Shown: one piece after another, positions 8,799 through 19,529 of the stretch
Layout of the letters: each line of letters begins with the position of its first letter
Position numbering within the stretch: the first letter of the stretch is position 1
Source of the DNA: Burkholderia pseudomultivorans
GTDB lineage: Bacteria > Pseudomonadota > Gammaproteobacteria > Burkholderiales > Burkholderiaceae
Assembly: GCF_902499075.1 (NCBI RefSeq)
Contig: NZ_CABVPP010000007.1
Coordinates: forward strand, 120,071-184,070
Direction: 5' to 3'
Length of the DNA stretch: 64,000 nt
Made by a program: the position numbers and the translations under genes
The notes under the pieces: model-generated
Seen by the model: the letters and a program-made list of their open reading frames with translations, nothing else
Told to the model about the DNA's origin: nothing
Database searches by the model: none

Positions 8799-9242
8799 GG
8801 GGAGCGTTCCTTGAATCTCTAATAGCTTTGGCCCGAGGCACGGATCGGGCTGCGGTATTGTGTGAGCGAGCGCAACAAGCGTGCCATACGGCTAAACCCT
8901 AGCTCCATACGTTGTCTGGCCTGAAGCGCGATGCTGCACTGCACCGAATCCGTGACGGCCTGCACCCCGATCGGGCGGCCGAGGCACTGCCGGCGTGCCA
9001 GTTCATAGGTGAATCGATTCGTCCGTTTTATTGGTCATCCGAAAAAGCACGACCGGTTACTTGTACAAAACGGACGCGCATGGCGGAAAAGGCAAAGAAC
9101 GCGTCTAAATTCATCAATCTGCCGAAAATCCGAACGACAAGAATAGAGCCGTCGGCAGCCTTGCCCGGGACAGACGGAAAACCCAGGTACGGCGGGCCTT
9201 GAGCATCGGTTGCAGCCCTCCATTCTTCGCCACGGACGCACT
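8799..9242. promoter_or_regulatory. Divergent gbdR-glyA control region
   Basis: This 444-base non-coding stretch holds the promoters for gbdR (leftwards) and the glyA-to-gbcB block (rightwards). It becomes more AT-rich around 9010-9130, with a possible -10-like TCTAAAT near 9104. A GbdR site would be expected here from Pseudomonas, but I cannot point to one with confidence. I looked for a glycine riboswitch and saw none of its conserved elements. A 96-codon open frame at 8912-9202 has no ribosome site and no family resemblance. Confidence 0.55.
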
Positions 9243-10517
9243 ATGTCGAACACCCAGCCTTTCTTCTCGCAGCCCCTTGCCGAGCGCGACGCGCCGGTGC
9301 GCAGCGCCATCCTGAAGGAACTCGAGCGTCAGCAGTCGCAGGTCGAGCTGATCGCGTCGGAAAACATCGTGTCGCGCGCAGTGCTCGAGGCGCAGGGCTC
9401 GGTGCTGACCAACAAGTATGCGGAAGGCTATCCGGGCAAGCGCTACTACGGCGGCTGCGAGTTCGCGGACGAGGTCGAGGCGCTGGCGATCGAGCGCGTC
9501 AAGCAGATCTTCAATGCCGGCTACGCGAACGTGCAGCCGCACTCGGGTGCGCAGGCGAACGGCTCGGTGATGCTCGCGCTGGCCAAGCCGGGCGACACGG
9601 TGCTCGGCATGTCGCTCGACGCGGGCGGCCACCTGACGCACGGCGCGAAGCCGGCGCTGTCGGGCAAGTGGTTCAACGCGGTCCAGTACGGCGTGAACCG
9701 CGACACGATGCGGATCGATTACGACCAGGTCGAGGAACTCGCACAGCAGCACAAGCCCAGCCTGATCATCGCCGGCTTCTCGGCCTATCCGCGTGCGCTC
9801 GACTTCGCGCGCTTCCGCGCGATCGCCGACAGCGTCGGCGCGAAGCTGATGGTCGACATGGCGCACATCGCCGGCGTGATCGCCGCGGGTCGCCACGCGA
9901 ATCCGGTCGAGCATGCGCACGTCGTCACGTCGACCACCCACAAGACGCTGCGCGGCCCGCGCGGCGGCTTCGTGCTGACCAACGACGAGGAGATCGCGAA
10001 GAAGATCAACTCGGCCGTGTTCCCCGGCCTGCAGGGCGGTCCGCTGATGCACGTGATCGCCGGCAAGGCCGTCGCGTTCGGCGAAGTGCTGCACGCGGAC
10101 TTCAAGACCTATATCGACAACGTGCTCGCGAACGCGCAGGCGCTCGGCGAAGTGCTGAAGGCGGGCGGCGTCGATCTCGTCACCGGCGGCACCGACAACC
10201 ACCTGCTGCTGGTCGACCTGCGCCCGAAGGGCCTGAAGGGCGCGCCGGTCGAGCAGGCGCTGGAGCGCGCCGGCATCACCTGCAACAAGAACGGCATTCC
10301 GTTCGACACCGAGAAGCCGACCGTCACGTCGGGCATCCGTCTCGGCACGCCGGCCGGCACGACGCGCGGCTTCGGCGTCGCGGAATTCCGCGAGATCGGC
10401 CGCCTGATCCTCGAGGTGTTCGATGCGCTGCGCGCGAACCCGGACGGCGACCGCGCGACCGAACAGCGCGTGCGCCGCGAGATCTTCGCGCTGTGCGAGC
10501 GCTTCCCGATTTACTGA
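9243..10517 (+). CDS. glyA: Serine hydroxymethyltransferase
   Basis: A 424-residue PLP enzyme that interconverts serine plus THF with glycine plus 5,10-methylene-THF in the cytosol. The PLP lysine is K234 in [13 protein letters not shown]. The family motifs [11 protein letters not shown] (about 34-44) and [15 protein letters not shown] (59-73) are intact. The ATG at 9243 matches the family N-terminus; the ribosome site ACGGA is weak. As first gene of the betaine block it turns glycine and one-carbon units into serine, the outlet of betaine catabolism. This parallels the catabolic glyA1 of Pseudomonas. A housekeeping glyA copy is expected elsewhere in the genome. Confidence 0.95.
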   Translation: MSNTQPFFSQPLAERDAPVRSAILKELERQQSQVELIASENIVSRAVLEAQGSVLTNKYAEGYPGKRYYGGCEFADEVEALAIERVKQIFNAGYANVQPHSGAQANGSVMLALAKPGDTVLGMSLDAGGHLTHGAKPALSGKWFNAVQYGVNRDTMRIDYDQVEELAQQHKPSLIIAGFSAYPRALDFARFRAIADSVGAKLMVDMAHIAGVIAAGRHANPVEHAHVVTSTTHKTLRGPRGGFVLTNDEEIAKKINSAVFPGLQGGPLMHVIAGKAVAFGEVLHADFKTYIDNVLANAQALGEVLKAGGVDLVTGGTDNHLLLVDLRPKGLKGAPVEQALERAGITCNKNGIPFDTEKPTVTSGIRLGTPAGTTRGFGVAEFREIGRLILEVFDALRANPDGDRATEQRVRREIFALCERFPIY

Positions 10518-10550
10518 TCGACACCGACACGACTGGAGCGAGAGAAAACC

Positions 10551-11522
<972 letters not shown>

Positions 11523-11656
11523 GCGCCGCGAGCCGCCCGACCGCCAGCGATTCGATTCAAAAGAACGGGACGTGCCCGCGCGATGTGCGCGGGCGCGCGG
11601 ACGATTACATGCCTGCGCCCGAGCCGCGCGGCGTTTTTCCTCACGGAGTCACCACG

Positions 11657-12190
11657 ATGCAACCGCAACTGCCGATCGACGTCGATCCCGATACCGGCGT
11701 CTGGACCACCGACGCGCTGCCGATGCTGTACGTGCCGCGCCACTTCTTCACGAACAACCACGTCGCGGTCGAGGAAGCGCTCGGCGTCGAAGCGTACGCC
11801 GCGATCCTGTACAAGGCCGGCTACAAGTCCGCATACCACTGGTGCGACAAGGAAGCGAAGCAGCACGGGCTGACCGGCATGGCGGTGTTCGAGCATTACC
11901 TGAAGCGCCTGTCGCAGCGCGGCTGGGGCCTGTTCTCGATCGTCGAGGCCGACCCGGCCAGCGCGCACGCGAAGATCGAGCTGCGCCACTCGTCGTTCGT
12001 GCTGCAGCAGCCGGGCAAGGAAGGCAAGCTCTGCTACATGTTCGCCGGCTGGTTCGCCGGCGCGATGGACTGGGTCAACGACACGACGCCGGAAGGCAAG
12101 GACGCGCCGCGCGCGCAGTCGAAGGAAGTGCAGTGTGCGGCCGAGCATCACGACCACTGCGTCTTCGAAGTGTCGCCGATCGCGCACTAA
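11657..12190 (+). CDS. DUF5943 / V4R-type domain protein
   Basis: A 177-residue cytosolic protein of the DUF5943 type found between the dipeptidase-like gene and dgcA in betaine clusters. The C-terminal half looks like a V4R (4-vinyl-reductase-like) domain, with a closing cysteine and histidine cluster (VQCAAEHHDHCVFEV). Further cysteines occur at YHWCDKE and LCYMF. V4R domains bind small hydrophobic ligands or metals. The ATG at 11657 has GGAG eight bases upstream, and the 134-base gap to the previous stop contains no other gene. The function is not established; conserved linkage suggests a sensor or accessory role in dimethylglycine or sarcosine breakdown. Confidence 0.8.
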   Translation: MQPQLPIDVDPDTGVWTTDALPMLYVPRHFFTNNHVAVEEALGVEAYAAILYKAGYKSAYHWCDKEAKQHGLTGMAVFEHYLKRLSQRGWGLFSIVEADPASAHAKIELRHSSFVLQQPGKEGKLCYMFAGWFAGAMDWVNDTTPEGKDAPRAQSKEVQCAAEHHDHCVFEVSPIAH

Positions 12191-12249
12191 TGCACTGATA
12201 CAGAAAACACCCGCAACACGAGACATTCGAACGCCAGAGGTCGCCTGCG

Positions 12250-14313
12250 ATGCGTTATCCCCACCTGTTCAAACCCATGCAGCTGAACCAGCTGACGCTG
12301 CGCAACCGGATCGTCAGCACCGCGCATGCGGAGGTGTATGCCGAGCCGGGCGGCCTGCCGGGCGACCGCTACATCCGCTATTACGAGGAGAAGGCGAAGG
12401 GCGGCGTCGGCCTCGCGATCTGCGGCGGGTCGAGCCCCGTGTCGATCGACAGTCCGCAGGGCTGGTGGAAATCGGTGAACCTGTCGAACGACAAGATCAT
12501 CGACCCGCTCACGCGGCTGGCCGACGCGATGCACAGGCACGGCGCGAAGATCATGATCCAGGCGACGCACATGGGCCGCCGCTCGTCGTTCCACGGCGAG
12601 CACTGGCCGCACCTGATGTCGCCGTCGGGCGTGCGCGAGCCGGTGCACCGCGGCAACGCGAAGATCATCGAGATCGAGGAAATCCGCCGTATCATCGGCG
12701 ATTTCGCCGCGGCCGCGAAGCGCGTGCAGGCGGCCGGCATGGACGGCATCGAGATCTCGGCCGCGCACCAGCACCTGATCGACCAGTTCTGGAGCCCGCG
12801 CTCGAACCATCGCACCGACGAATGGGGCGGCAGCCTCGAGAACCGCCTGCGCTTCGGCATCGAGGTGCTGACGGCGGTGCGCGAGGCGGTCGGCAAGGAT
12901 TTCTGCGTCGGCCTGCGGATGTGCGGCGACGAATTCCACGAGGACGGCCTCGATCACGAAGCGCTGAAGGAGATCGCGCAGGCGATGTCGGAGACGGGCC
13001 TGATCGACTATCTGAGCGTGGTCGGTTCGGGCGGCGACACGCACAACACGATCGCGAACTGCATGCCGCCGATGGCGCTGCCGCCGGAGCCGTTCGTGCA
13101 TCTCGCGGCCGGCATCAAGTCGGTCGTGAAGATTCCGGTGATGCATGCGCAGAGCATCCGCGACGCGGGCCAGGCCGAACGCCTGCTCGCCAACGGGATG
13201 ATCGACCTGGTCGGCATGACGCGCGCGCAGATCGCCGATCCGCACATGGTGATCAAGATCCGCGACGGCCGCGAGGACGAAATCAAGCAGTGCGTCGGCG
13301 CGAACTACTGCATCGACCGCCAGTACAACGGCCTCGACGTGCTGTGCATCCAGAACGCGGCCACCTCGCGCGAAGCGACGATGCCGCATGTGATCGAGAA
13401 GTCGCGCGGTCCGAAGCGCAAGGTGGTGGTGGTGGGTGCGGGCCCGGCGGGGCTGGAGGCGGCGCGCGTCGCGAAACTGCGCGGCCACGACGTGGTGCTG
13501 TTCGAGAAGAACGCGGAAGTCGGCGGACAGGTGATGATCGCCGCGAAGGCGCCGCAGCGCGAACAGATGTCGGGGATCATCCGCTGGTTCGACATGGAGA
13601 CGAAGCGCCTGGGCGTCGATCGCCGCCTCGGCGTGGCCGCCGACGAAAAGACGATCATGGCCGAGAAGCCGGACATCGTCGTGCTCGCGACCGGCGGTTC
13701 GAGCTTCACGTGGCAGGTGCCGGGCTGGGGCGTGGCCGAAGGGCTGGCCGTCAGCTCGTGGGACATCCTGACCGGCAAGGTCGAGCCGAAGCAGAACGTG
13801 CTGCTGTTCGACGGCGTGAGCACCCACGCGGGCGCGGGCGTCGCCGACTTCATGGCGAGCCGCGGCTCGAAGGTCGAGGTCGTCACGCCGGACGTGAAGG
13901 TCGCCGACGATTGCGGCGGCACGACCTTCCCGATCTTCTATCGCCGCCTGTACGCGCTCGGCGTGATCCCGACGCCGAACACGATGCTCGACCGCGTCTA
14001 TGAAGAAGACGGCAAGAAGATCGCCGTGCTGCGCAACGAGTACACGGAAGAGCTGGAAGAGCGCGCGGTCGACCAGGTCGTGATCGAGAACGGTTCGTCG
14101 CCGAACGACGAGCTGTACTGGAAGCTGAAGCCGGAATCGGTGAACCGCGGCCAGATCGATCCGCACACGCTGTTCGCGGCCGAGCCGCAGCCGTGCCTGT
14201 CGGAACAACTCGGCAACGGCCGCTTCCTGCTGTTCCGCGTCGGCGACTGCATCTCGATGCACAACGTCCACGGCGCGATCTACGACTCGCTGCGTCTCGT
14301 CAAGGATTTCTAA
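12250..14313 (+). CDS. dgcA: Dimethylglycine demethylation enzyme DgcA (OYE-type flavoprotein)
   Basis: A 687-residue iron-sulfur flavoprotein of the old-yellow-enzyme/trimethylamine-dehydrogenase family. An N-terminal FMN TIM barrel covers residues 1-340. Next come 4Fe-4S cysteines at C348, C354 and C366 (CVGANYC, LDVLC). A C-terminal nucleotide-binding half opens with VVVVGAGPAGLEAARVA near 393-409. With DgcB it oxidatively removes a methyl group from dimethylglycine to give sarcosine. The next gene begins 2 bases after its stop (TAAAGATG), so they are translationally coupled. Orthology is supported by the full downstream order dgcB-etfA-etfB-gbcA-gbcB. Confidence 0.93.
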   Translation: MRYPHLFKPMQLNQLTLRNRIVSTAHAEVYAEPGGLPGDRYIRYYEEKAKGGVGLAICGGSSPVSIDSPQGWWKSVNLSNDKIIDPLTRLADAMHRHGAKIMIQATHMGRRSSFHGEHWPHLMSPSGVREPVHRGNAKIIEIEEIRRIIGDFAAAAKRVQAAGMDGIEISAAHQHLIDQFWSPRSNHRTDEWGGSLENRLRFGIEVLTAVREAVGKDFCVGLRMCGDEFHEDGLDHEALKEIAQAMSETGLIDYLSVVGSGGDTHNTIANCMPPMALPPEPFVHLAAGIKSVVKIPVMHAQSIRDAGQAERLLANGMIDLVGMTRAQIADPHMVIKIRDGREDEIKQCVGANYCIDRQYNGLDVLCIQNAATSREATMPHVIEKSRGPKRKVVVVGAGPAGLEAARVAKLRGHDVVLFEKNAEVGGQVMIAAKAPQREQMSGIIRWFDMETKRLGVDRRLGVAADEKTIMAEKPDIVVLATGGSSFTWQVPGWGVAEGLAVSSWDILTGKVEPKQNVLLFDGVSTHAGAGVADFMASRGSKVEVVTPDVKVADDCGGTTFPIFYRRLYALGVIPTPNTMLDRVYEEDGKKIAVLRNEYTEELEERAVDQVVIENGSSPNDELYWKLKPESVNRGQIDPHTLFAAEPQPCLSEQLGNGRFLLFRVGDCISMHNVHGAIYDSLRLVKDF

Positions 14314-14315
14314 AG

Positions 14316-16241
14316 ATGAATCCGGCTTTCCTGATTACCGCACTGTTGTGGCTGTCGGTGGCGGGGCTCGCGTTCGCGGTCGCGAAGCGCTCGTCGTACT
14401 GGCGTCTCGGCCGGGCTACCGCGCCCGGCACGTTCGGCATCGCGAACCTGTTCGCGATTCCGAAGCGCTACTTCGTCGACCTGCACCACGTGGTCGCGCG
14501 CGATCCGTACATCGCGAAGACGCACGTCGCGACGGCCGGCGGTGCGATCGCCGCGCTCGCACTGGTGTTCGTCAACTACGGCCTCGCGATCTATTCGCCG
14601 TGGCTCGACAAGCTGATCTTCCTGGCGGCGCTCGCGATGCTGGTCGGCGCGGTGTTCGTATGGCGCCGCCGCGCGGCGAAGGACGTGCCGGCGCGGCTCT
14701 CCAAGGGCCCGTGGAATGCGCTGCCCTGGCTGCTCGGCTCGTTCGCGCTCGGCCTCGTGCTGTTCATGCTGGTGCCGACCGGCGCGATGTCGGGTGCGTT
14801 CGCGGTGCTCTGCGCGCTGCTGATCGGCGCCGGTGCGTTCACGATGACGATCGGCGCCGCGAAGGGCGGCCCGATGAAGCACGCGATCGCCGGCCTGCTG
14901 CATCTGGCCTTCCACCCGCGCCAGGAGCGTTTCGCGGCGACCCGCGCGTCGTTCACCGGCAACGGCGAGGCGACGCCGCCGACCGCGCTGAAGCTGCCCG
15001 ACATCGAGCACGAGGAATACGGCGTCGCGAAGCCGGTCGAGTTCCGCTGGAACCAGCTGCTGAGCTTCGACGCCTGCGTGCAGTGCGGCAAGTGCGAAGC
15101 GGCGTGCCCCGCGTTCGCGTCGGGCCAGCCGCTGAACCCGAAAAAGCTGATCCAGGATCTCGTCGTCGGGATGGCGGGCGGCACCGACGCCGCGTATGCG
15201 GGCAGCCCGACGCCGGGCCTCGCGGTCGGCCAGCATCGCGGCGAGCCGAACGGCCCGATCGTGTCGGGCCTGATCGAGGAACAGACGCTGTGGTCGTGCA
15301 CGACCTGCCGCGCGTGCGTGCAGGAATGCCCGATGCTGATCGAGCACGTCGACGCGATCGTCGACATGCGCCGCAACCGCACGCTCGTGCACGGCACGGT
15401 GCCGGGCAAGGGCCAGGAAGTGCTCGCGAACCTGCGCGAGACCGGCACGATGGGCGGCTACGACACGGCCGCGCGCTACGACTGGTCGGTCGACCTGAGC
15501 GCGCCGGTCGCGCAGCCGGGCAAGCCGGTCGACGTGCTGTTCGTCGCGGGCGAGGGGGCGTTCGACATGCGCTACCAGCGCACGCTGCGCGCGTTCGTCA
15601 CGGTGCTGAACAAGGCCGGCGTCGACTATGCGGTGCTCGGCCCGACCGAGACCGACACGGGCGACGTCGCACGCCGGCTCGGCGACGAGGCGACGTTCCA
15701 GCAGATGGCGAAGCGCCTGATCGGCACGCTCGGCGAGCTGTCGTACCAGCAGATCGTCACGGCCGACCCGCACGTGATGCACAGCCTGCGCAACGAATAT
15801 CGCGCGCTCGGCCTTCGCGTGACGGTCAAGCACCATACGACCTATCTCGCGGAGCTCGCCGACAGCGGCCGGATTGCGCCGAAGGCGGTCGAAGCGCTGC
15901 AGGAGAAGCGCACCACCTATCACGATCCGTGCTACCTCGGCCGCTACAACGGCGAGACGGACGCGCCGCGCAAGCTGCTGAAGACGATCGGGATCCAGGT
16001 CGTCGAGATGGAGCGCAACGGCATGCGCGGCCGCTGCTGCGGCGGTGGCGGCGGTGCGCCGCTGACCGACATCCCCGGCAAGCAACGCATCCCGGACATT
16101 CGCATCGCCGACGCGCGCACCATCGGTGCCGACGTGGTCGCGGTCGCATGCCCGAACTGCACGGCCATGCTCGAAGGCGTCGTGGGCCCGCGCCCGGACG
16201 TGCTCGATGTGGCCGAACTCGTCGCCGCCTCGCTGGAGTGA
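14316..16241 (+). CDS. dgcB: Dimethylglycine catabolism iron-sulfur membrane protein DgcB
   Basis: A 641-residue protein. The first 200 residues hold several hydrophobic helices (FLITALLWLSVAGLAFAVA, GAIAALALVFVNYGL, GSFALGLVLFMLVP). Two 4Fe-4S motifs follow: CVQCGKCEAACP from residue 254 and CTTCRACVQECP from 328. Two cysteine-rich CCG domains complete it (YHDPCYLGRYN near 540 and RGRCCGGGGG near 572). This is the heterodisulfide-reductase/GlcF-like architecture that passes electrons from DgcA and the ETF pair to the membrane quinone pool. The ATG lies 2 bases after the dgcA stop. It ends 5 bases before etfA. Confidence 0.92.
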   Translation: MNPAFLITALLWLSVAGLAFAVAKRSSYWRLGRATAPGTFGIANLFAIPKRYFVDLHHVVARDPYIAKTHVATAGGAIAALALVFVNYGLAIYSPWLDKLIFLAALAMLVGAVFVWRRRAAKDVPARLSKGPWNALPWLLGSFALGLVLFMLVPTGAMSGAFAVLCALLIGAGAFTMTIGAAKGGPMKHAIAGLLHLAFHPRQERFAATRASFTGNGEATPPTALKLPDIEHEEYGVAKPVEFRWNQLLSFDACVQCGKCEAACPAFASGQPLNPKKLIQDLVVGMAGGTDAAYAGSPTPGLAVGQHRGEPNGPIVSGLIEEQTLWSCTTCRACVQECPMLIEHVDAIVDMRRNRTLVHGTVPGKGQEVLANLRETGTMGGYDTAARYDWSVDLSAPVAQPGKPVDVLFVAGEGAFDMRYQRTLRAFVTVLNKAGVDYAVLGPTETDTGDVARRLGDEATFQQMAKRLIGTLGELSYQQIVTADPHVMHSLRNEYRALGLRVTVKHHTTYLAELADSGRIAPKAVEALQEKRTTYHDPCYLGRYNGETDAPRKLLKTIGIQVVEMERNGMRGRCCGGGGGAPLTDIPGKQRIPDIRIADARTIGADVVAVACPNCTAMLEGVVGPRPDVLDVAELVAASLE

Positions 16242-16246
16242 ACCGG

Positions 16247-17416
16247 ATGAACACGATCAAACGAATCGATCCGCGCCGGCCCTTCATCATCACGCCGGCC
16301 GGCCTGAAGCGCATCACGCTCGGCGAGGAAGGCAGCGCCGACGCCAGCGTCGCGAACTGGTCCGCGCACGGTCACGCGGCGTCTGCCGCAAAGCCGCGCC
16401 GCGCGCTGCAGGATCCGAAGCACGTGCTGCTGGTGGTCGCCCACAGCGAGCGCGGCGCACTCGACGATCCGGCGCGCCAGGCGATCGCCGCCGCCGCGCT
16501 GCTTGCTGACGCGCAGACCGAAGTTGCGCTGCTCGCGTTCGGCGAACTGAAGGACGACGTCGCCGAGCTGGGCGTCGACAAGCTGCTGGAACTCGCCGGC
16601 TTCGATCGCCGCGCGTTCGCGCCCGAAAGCGAATTGCAGGCGTTGCAGGCCTGCGTGGCGGCGCTGGCGCCGAAACACGTGTTCGTGCCCGACAACGCGA
16701 CCGGCGACGGCGACCTCGGTCGCCGTTATGCGGCGGCGGCCGGCGCGAGCGTCGCGACGCACGTCGTCGAGATCGACGCGAAGCACGTCGGCGCGTATGC
16801 GCATGCGAAGCGCGCGTTCGCGACGCGTTCGCTGCCCGACGTGATCCTGCTCGCGCCGAACGCGGTCGAAGCGAAGCTGCCGTTCGTCGGCGCGGGCGAA
16901 CGTCTCGGCGCCGATTTCATCCGGCCGGACGGCGACGCCGCGCAACCATACCGCGATCTCGGCCTCGAGGAACTCGATGCCGCGCAGGTCGCGCTCGAGG
17001 AAGCCGACTTCATCGTCTCGGCCGGCAACGGCGTGACCGACATCGGCGCGTTCGAGCGGTTGGCCGGCACGTTCGGCGCGGCGATCGGCGCGAGCCGCGT
17101 CGCGGTCGACAACGGCCACTTCACGCGCGACAAGCAGGTCGGTGCGACCGGCAAGACGGTCGAGGCAAGCGTGTACATCGCGTTCGGCATTTCGGGCGCG
17201 GTGCAGCATCTGCAGGGGATCAAGGACTGCCGCCACGTGATCGCGGTGAACCTCGACGGCAGTGCGCCGATCGCGAAGCGCGCGAACCTGACGGTGGTCG
17301 GCGACGCGCAGGCGACGATCGCCGCGCTGATCGAACAGGTGCAGGCCGCGCGCGCCGCGCGCGGACAATCGCCGGCCGCGGTCGGCGCCCGTGAACCGGA
17401 AGGAGTCGCAGCATGA
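16247..17416 (+). CDS. etfA: Electron transfer flavoprotein alpha subunit (betaine cluster type)
   Basis: A 389-residue EtfA-like protein. The C-terminal FAD domain is intact (VSAGNGVTDIGAFERLAGTFG; VGATGKTVEASVYIAFGISG around residues 295-312; AVNLDGSAPI). An unusual N-terminal extension of about 60 residues precedes the adenine-nucleotide-hydrolase-like domain. It accepts electrons from the DgcA demethylase and delivers them to DgcB and the quinone pool. The gene starts 5 bases after dgcB, with GGAGTGAACCGG as ribosome site inside the dgcB end. It overlaps etfB by the four bases ATGA. Cluster position matches the ETF pair downstream of dgcB in Pseudomonas. Confidence 0.9.
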   Translation: MNTIKRIDPRRPFIITPAGLKRITLGEEGSADASVANWSAHGHAASAAKPRRALQDPKHVLLVVAHSERGALDDPARQAIAAAALLADAQTEVALLAFGELKDDVAELGVDKLLELAGFDRRAFAPESELQALQACVAALAPKHVFVPDNATGDGDLGRRYAAAAGASVATHVVEIDAKHVGAYAHAKRAFATRSLPDVILLAPNAVEAKLPFVGAGERLGADFIRPDGDAAQPYRDLGLEELDAAQVALEEADFIVSAGNGVTDIGAFERLAGTFGAAIGASRVAVDNGHFTRDKQVGATGKTVEASVYIAFGISGAVQHLQGIKDCRHVIAVNLDGSAPIAKRANLTVVGDAQATIAALIEQVQAARAARGQSPAAVGAREPEGVAA

Positions 17417-18198
17417 ATGCCCCCCGCCAGTTGCAACGCATCGCGGTGCTCGTGTCCGTCGGCCGGCACCCCGTGAGCGGCGTCGCGCGCTACAGCCGCA
17501 ACGACGCGGCCGCGCTCGAGACCGGCCGCGCGCTCGCCGAGCGGCATCGCGCGAAGCTCGACGTGATCCATGCGGGCGATCCCGCGAATCCGGCGCTCGC
17601 CGAATACCTGGCGCTCGGTGCGCGCGAGGTCGAGGTGCTGGTCTGCGACGACGGCGAGGATGTCGCGCAGGCGCTGGCCGCGCGCGTCGAGGGCTACGAC
17701 CTCGTGCTGACCGGCACGCGCGCCGAGGGTGCGTACGACACCGGGATGCTGCCGTATCGCGTCGCCGCATCGCTCGGTTATCCGCTCGTCGGCTCGGCCG
17801 TCGACGTGACGATCGACGGCGGCCGCGCGGCGGTCCGGCAATTTTTGCCGAAAGGTCTGCGGCGGCGCGTCGATGCGGCGCTGCCGGCCGTCGTCGCGGT
17901 CCATCCGCTTGCCAATGCGCAGCCGCGCTACGCCTACGCCCGGCTGCGTGCCGGCGCGATCCGTCCGACCCGCACGGCGACCGGCAGGGATGCCGAAGCG
18001 GCCGCGTGGACGGTCGGCGCGATCGAGCGCAAACCCGTCAAGCTGGTCGCGGCCGAGAAGCGCTCCGGGCATGCCCGGATGCTGTCGGCGACGACGACCG
18101 AAAGCCGCGGCGGGAACGTCGTAATTGAGGGGAGTTCAGTCGAAAAAGCACAAGTGATCCTTGCGTATTTGCGCGAGCATCAGCTCATCGACTACTGA
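17413..18198 (+). CDS. etfB: Electron transfer flavoprotein beta subunit
   Basis: A 261-residue EtfB-family protein that pairs with the preceding EtfA. The opening strand and the segment DLVLTGTRAEGAYDTGMLPYRVAASLGYPLV are typical of EtfB. It has a diverged adenine-nucleotide site. GGAG lies before the ATG inside the end of etfA, and the genes overlap by four bases, indicating coupled translation. It is probably specific to dimethylglycine and betaine demethylation, not to fatty-acid oxidation, as shown by its place between dgcB and gbcA. Confidence 0.88.
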   Translation: MNAPRQLQRIAVLVSVGRHPVSGVARYSRNDAAALETGRALAERHRAKLDVIHAGDPANPALAEYLALGAREVEVLVCDDGEDVAQALAARVEGYDLVLTGTRAEGAYDTGMLPYRVAASLGYPLVGSAVDVTIDGGRAAVRQFLPKGLRRRVDAALPAVVAVHPLANAQPRYAYARLRAGAIRPTRTATGRDAEAAAWTVGAIERKPVKLVAAEKRSGHARMLSATTTESRGGNVVIEGSSVEKAQVILAYLREHQLIDY

Positions 18199-18250
18199 TT
18201 TTGATGCCTGTCGGCAAACACACTGGGATGCAAGGAATCCGGAGCAAACG

Positions 18251-19492
18251 ATGAAAGTATCGGCAGACATTCGTGCACTGATCGAGCGGCGCAAGGAAGG
18301 CTACAGCCTCGAGGCGCCGTTCTACACGAGCGAGGAGATCTTCGCGCTGGACATGGAGACGATTTTCCGCCAGCACTGGATCCAGGTGGCGGTCGAACCC
18401 GATATCCCCGAACCGGGCGATTACGTGACGGTGGAACTGGGGAGCGATTCGATCCTGATCGTGCGCGACGACGACATGGCGATCCGCGCATTCCACAACG
18501 TGTGCCGTCACCGCGGCGCGCGCCTCTGCAACGAGGACAAGGGTTCGGTCGGCAACATCGTGTGCCCGTACCACAGCTGGACCTACAACCTGACGGGCCA
18601 GCTGATGTTCGCCGAGCACATGGGCGAGAAGTTCGACCGCTGCAAGCACAGCCTGAAGTCGGTGCACGTCGAGAACCTCGCGGGCCTGATCTTCATCTGC
18701 CTCGCCGACGAGCCGCCGGTCGACTTCGCGAAGATGCGCGCCGAGATGGAGCCGTACCTGCTGCCGCACGACCTGCCGAACACGAAGATCGCCGCGCAGA
18801 TCGACATCATCGAGGAGGGCAACTGGAAGCTCACGATGGAGAACAACCGCGAGTGCTATCACTGCGTCGCGAACCATCCGGAGCTGACCATTTCGCTGTA
18901 CGAATACGGCTTCGGCTACCAGCGCTCGGATGCGAACGCCGAAGGCATGGACGCGTTCGCCGAGACCTGCGTCCGGCGCGGCAAGGAGTGGGCCGAGATG
19001 GGCCTGCCGTCCGCCGAGATCGAGAAGCTGCTCGACGTGACGGGTTTCCGCACCCAGCGCCTGCCGCTCGACCGCAGCGGCGAATCGCAGACGCTCGACG
19101 CGAAGGTCGCATCGAAGAAACTGCTCGGCAAGTTCGACCAGGCCGACCTCGGCGGCCTGTCGTTCTGGACGCAGCCGAACTCGTGGCACCACTTCATGAG
19201 CGATCACATCGTCACGTTCTCGGTGATCCCGCTGTCGGCCGGCAAGACGCTGGTGCGCACCAAGTGGCTCGTGAACAAGGATGCGAAGGAAGGCATCGAC
19301 TACGACGTGAAGAACCTGACGGCCGTGTGGAACGCGACCAACGACCAGGACCGCGCGCTCGTCGAATTCTCGCAGCGCGGCGCGAACAGCAGCGCATACG
19401 AGCCGGGTCCGTACTCGCCTTACACGGAAGGGCTCGTCGAAAAATTCTCGGCCTGGTACATCGGCCGGCTCGCCGAAAAAACCGGCGCATAG
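18251..19492 (+). CDS. gbcA: Glycine betaine monooxygenase, Rieske oxygenase subunit
   Basis: A 413-residue aromatic-ring-hydroxylase-type oxygenase. The Rieske 2Fe-2S ligands are C85, H87, C105 and H108 (CRHRG ... CPYHSW). The mononuclear iron histidines are H204 and H209 (NRECYHCVANHP). It demethylates glycine betaine to dimethylglycine plus formaldehyde, with electrons from GbcB. GGAG lies eight bases before the ATG at 18251. In Pseudomonas gbcA and gbcB are usually divergent, whereas here they are tandem, with gbcB 37 bases downstream. Stachydrine demethylases are close relatives, but linkage to dgcAB favours betaine. Confidence 0.93.
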   Translation: MKVSADIRALIERRKEGYSLEAPFYTSEEIFALDMETIFRQHWIQVAVEPDIPEPGDYVTVELGSDSILIVRDDDMAIRAFHNVCRHRGARLCNEDKGSVGNIVCPYHSWTYNLTGQLMFAEHMGEKFDRCKHSLKSVHVENLAGLIFICLADEPPVDFAKMRAEMEPYLLPHDLPNTKIAAQIDIIEEGNWKLTMENNRECYHCVANHPELTISLYEYGFGYQRSDANAEGMDAFAETCVRRGKEWAEMGLPSAEIEKLLDVTGFRTQRLPLDRSGESQTLDAKVASKKLLGKFDQADLGGLSFWTQPNSWHHFMSDHIVTFSVIPLSAGKTLVRTKWLVNKDAKEGIDYDVKNLTAVWNATNDQDRALVEFSQRGANSSAYEPGPYSPYTEGLVEKFSAWYIGRLAEKTGA

Positions 19493-19529
19493 CGATTAGC
19501 GATCTAGCGATTTAGCAGCGGAGTCAGAC

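Noticed and set aside
8912-9202. A 96-codon plus-strand frame in the gbdR-glyA gap
   Set aside because: It has no ribosome site, no family features and lies in the expected regulatory region.
9010-9242. Possible glycine riboswitch in the glyA leader
   Set aside because: None of the conserved glycine aptamer segments could be found. Control by GbdR explains the context better.
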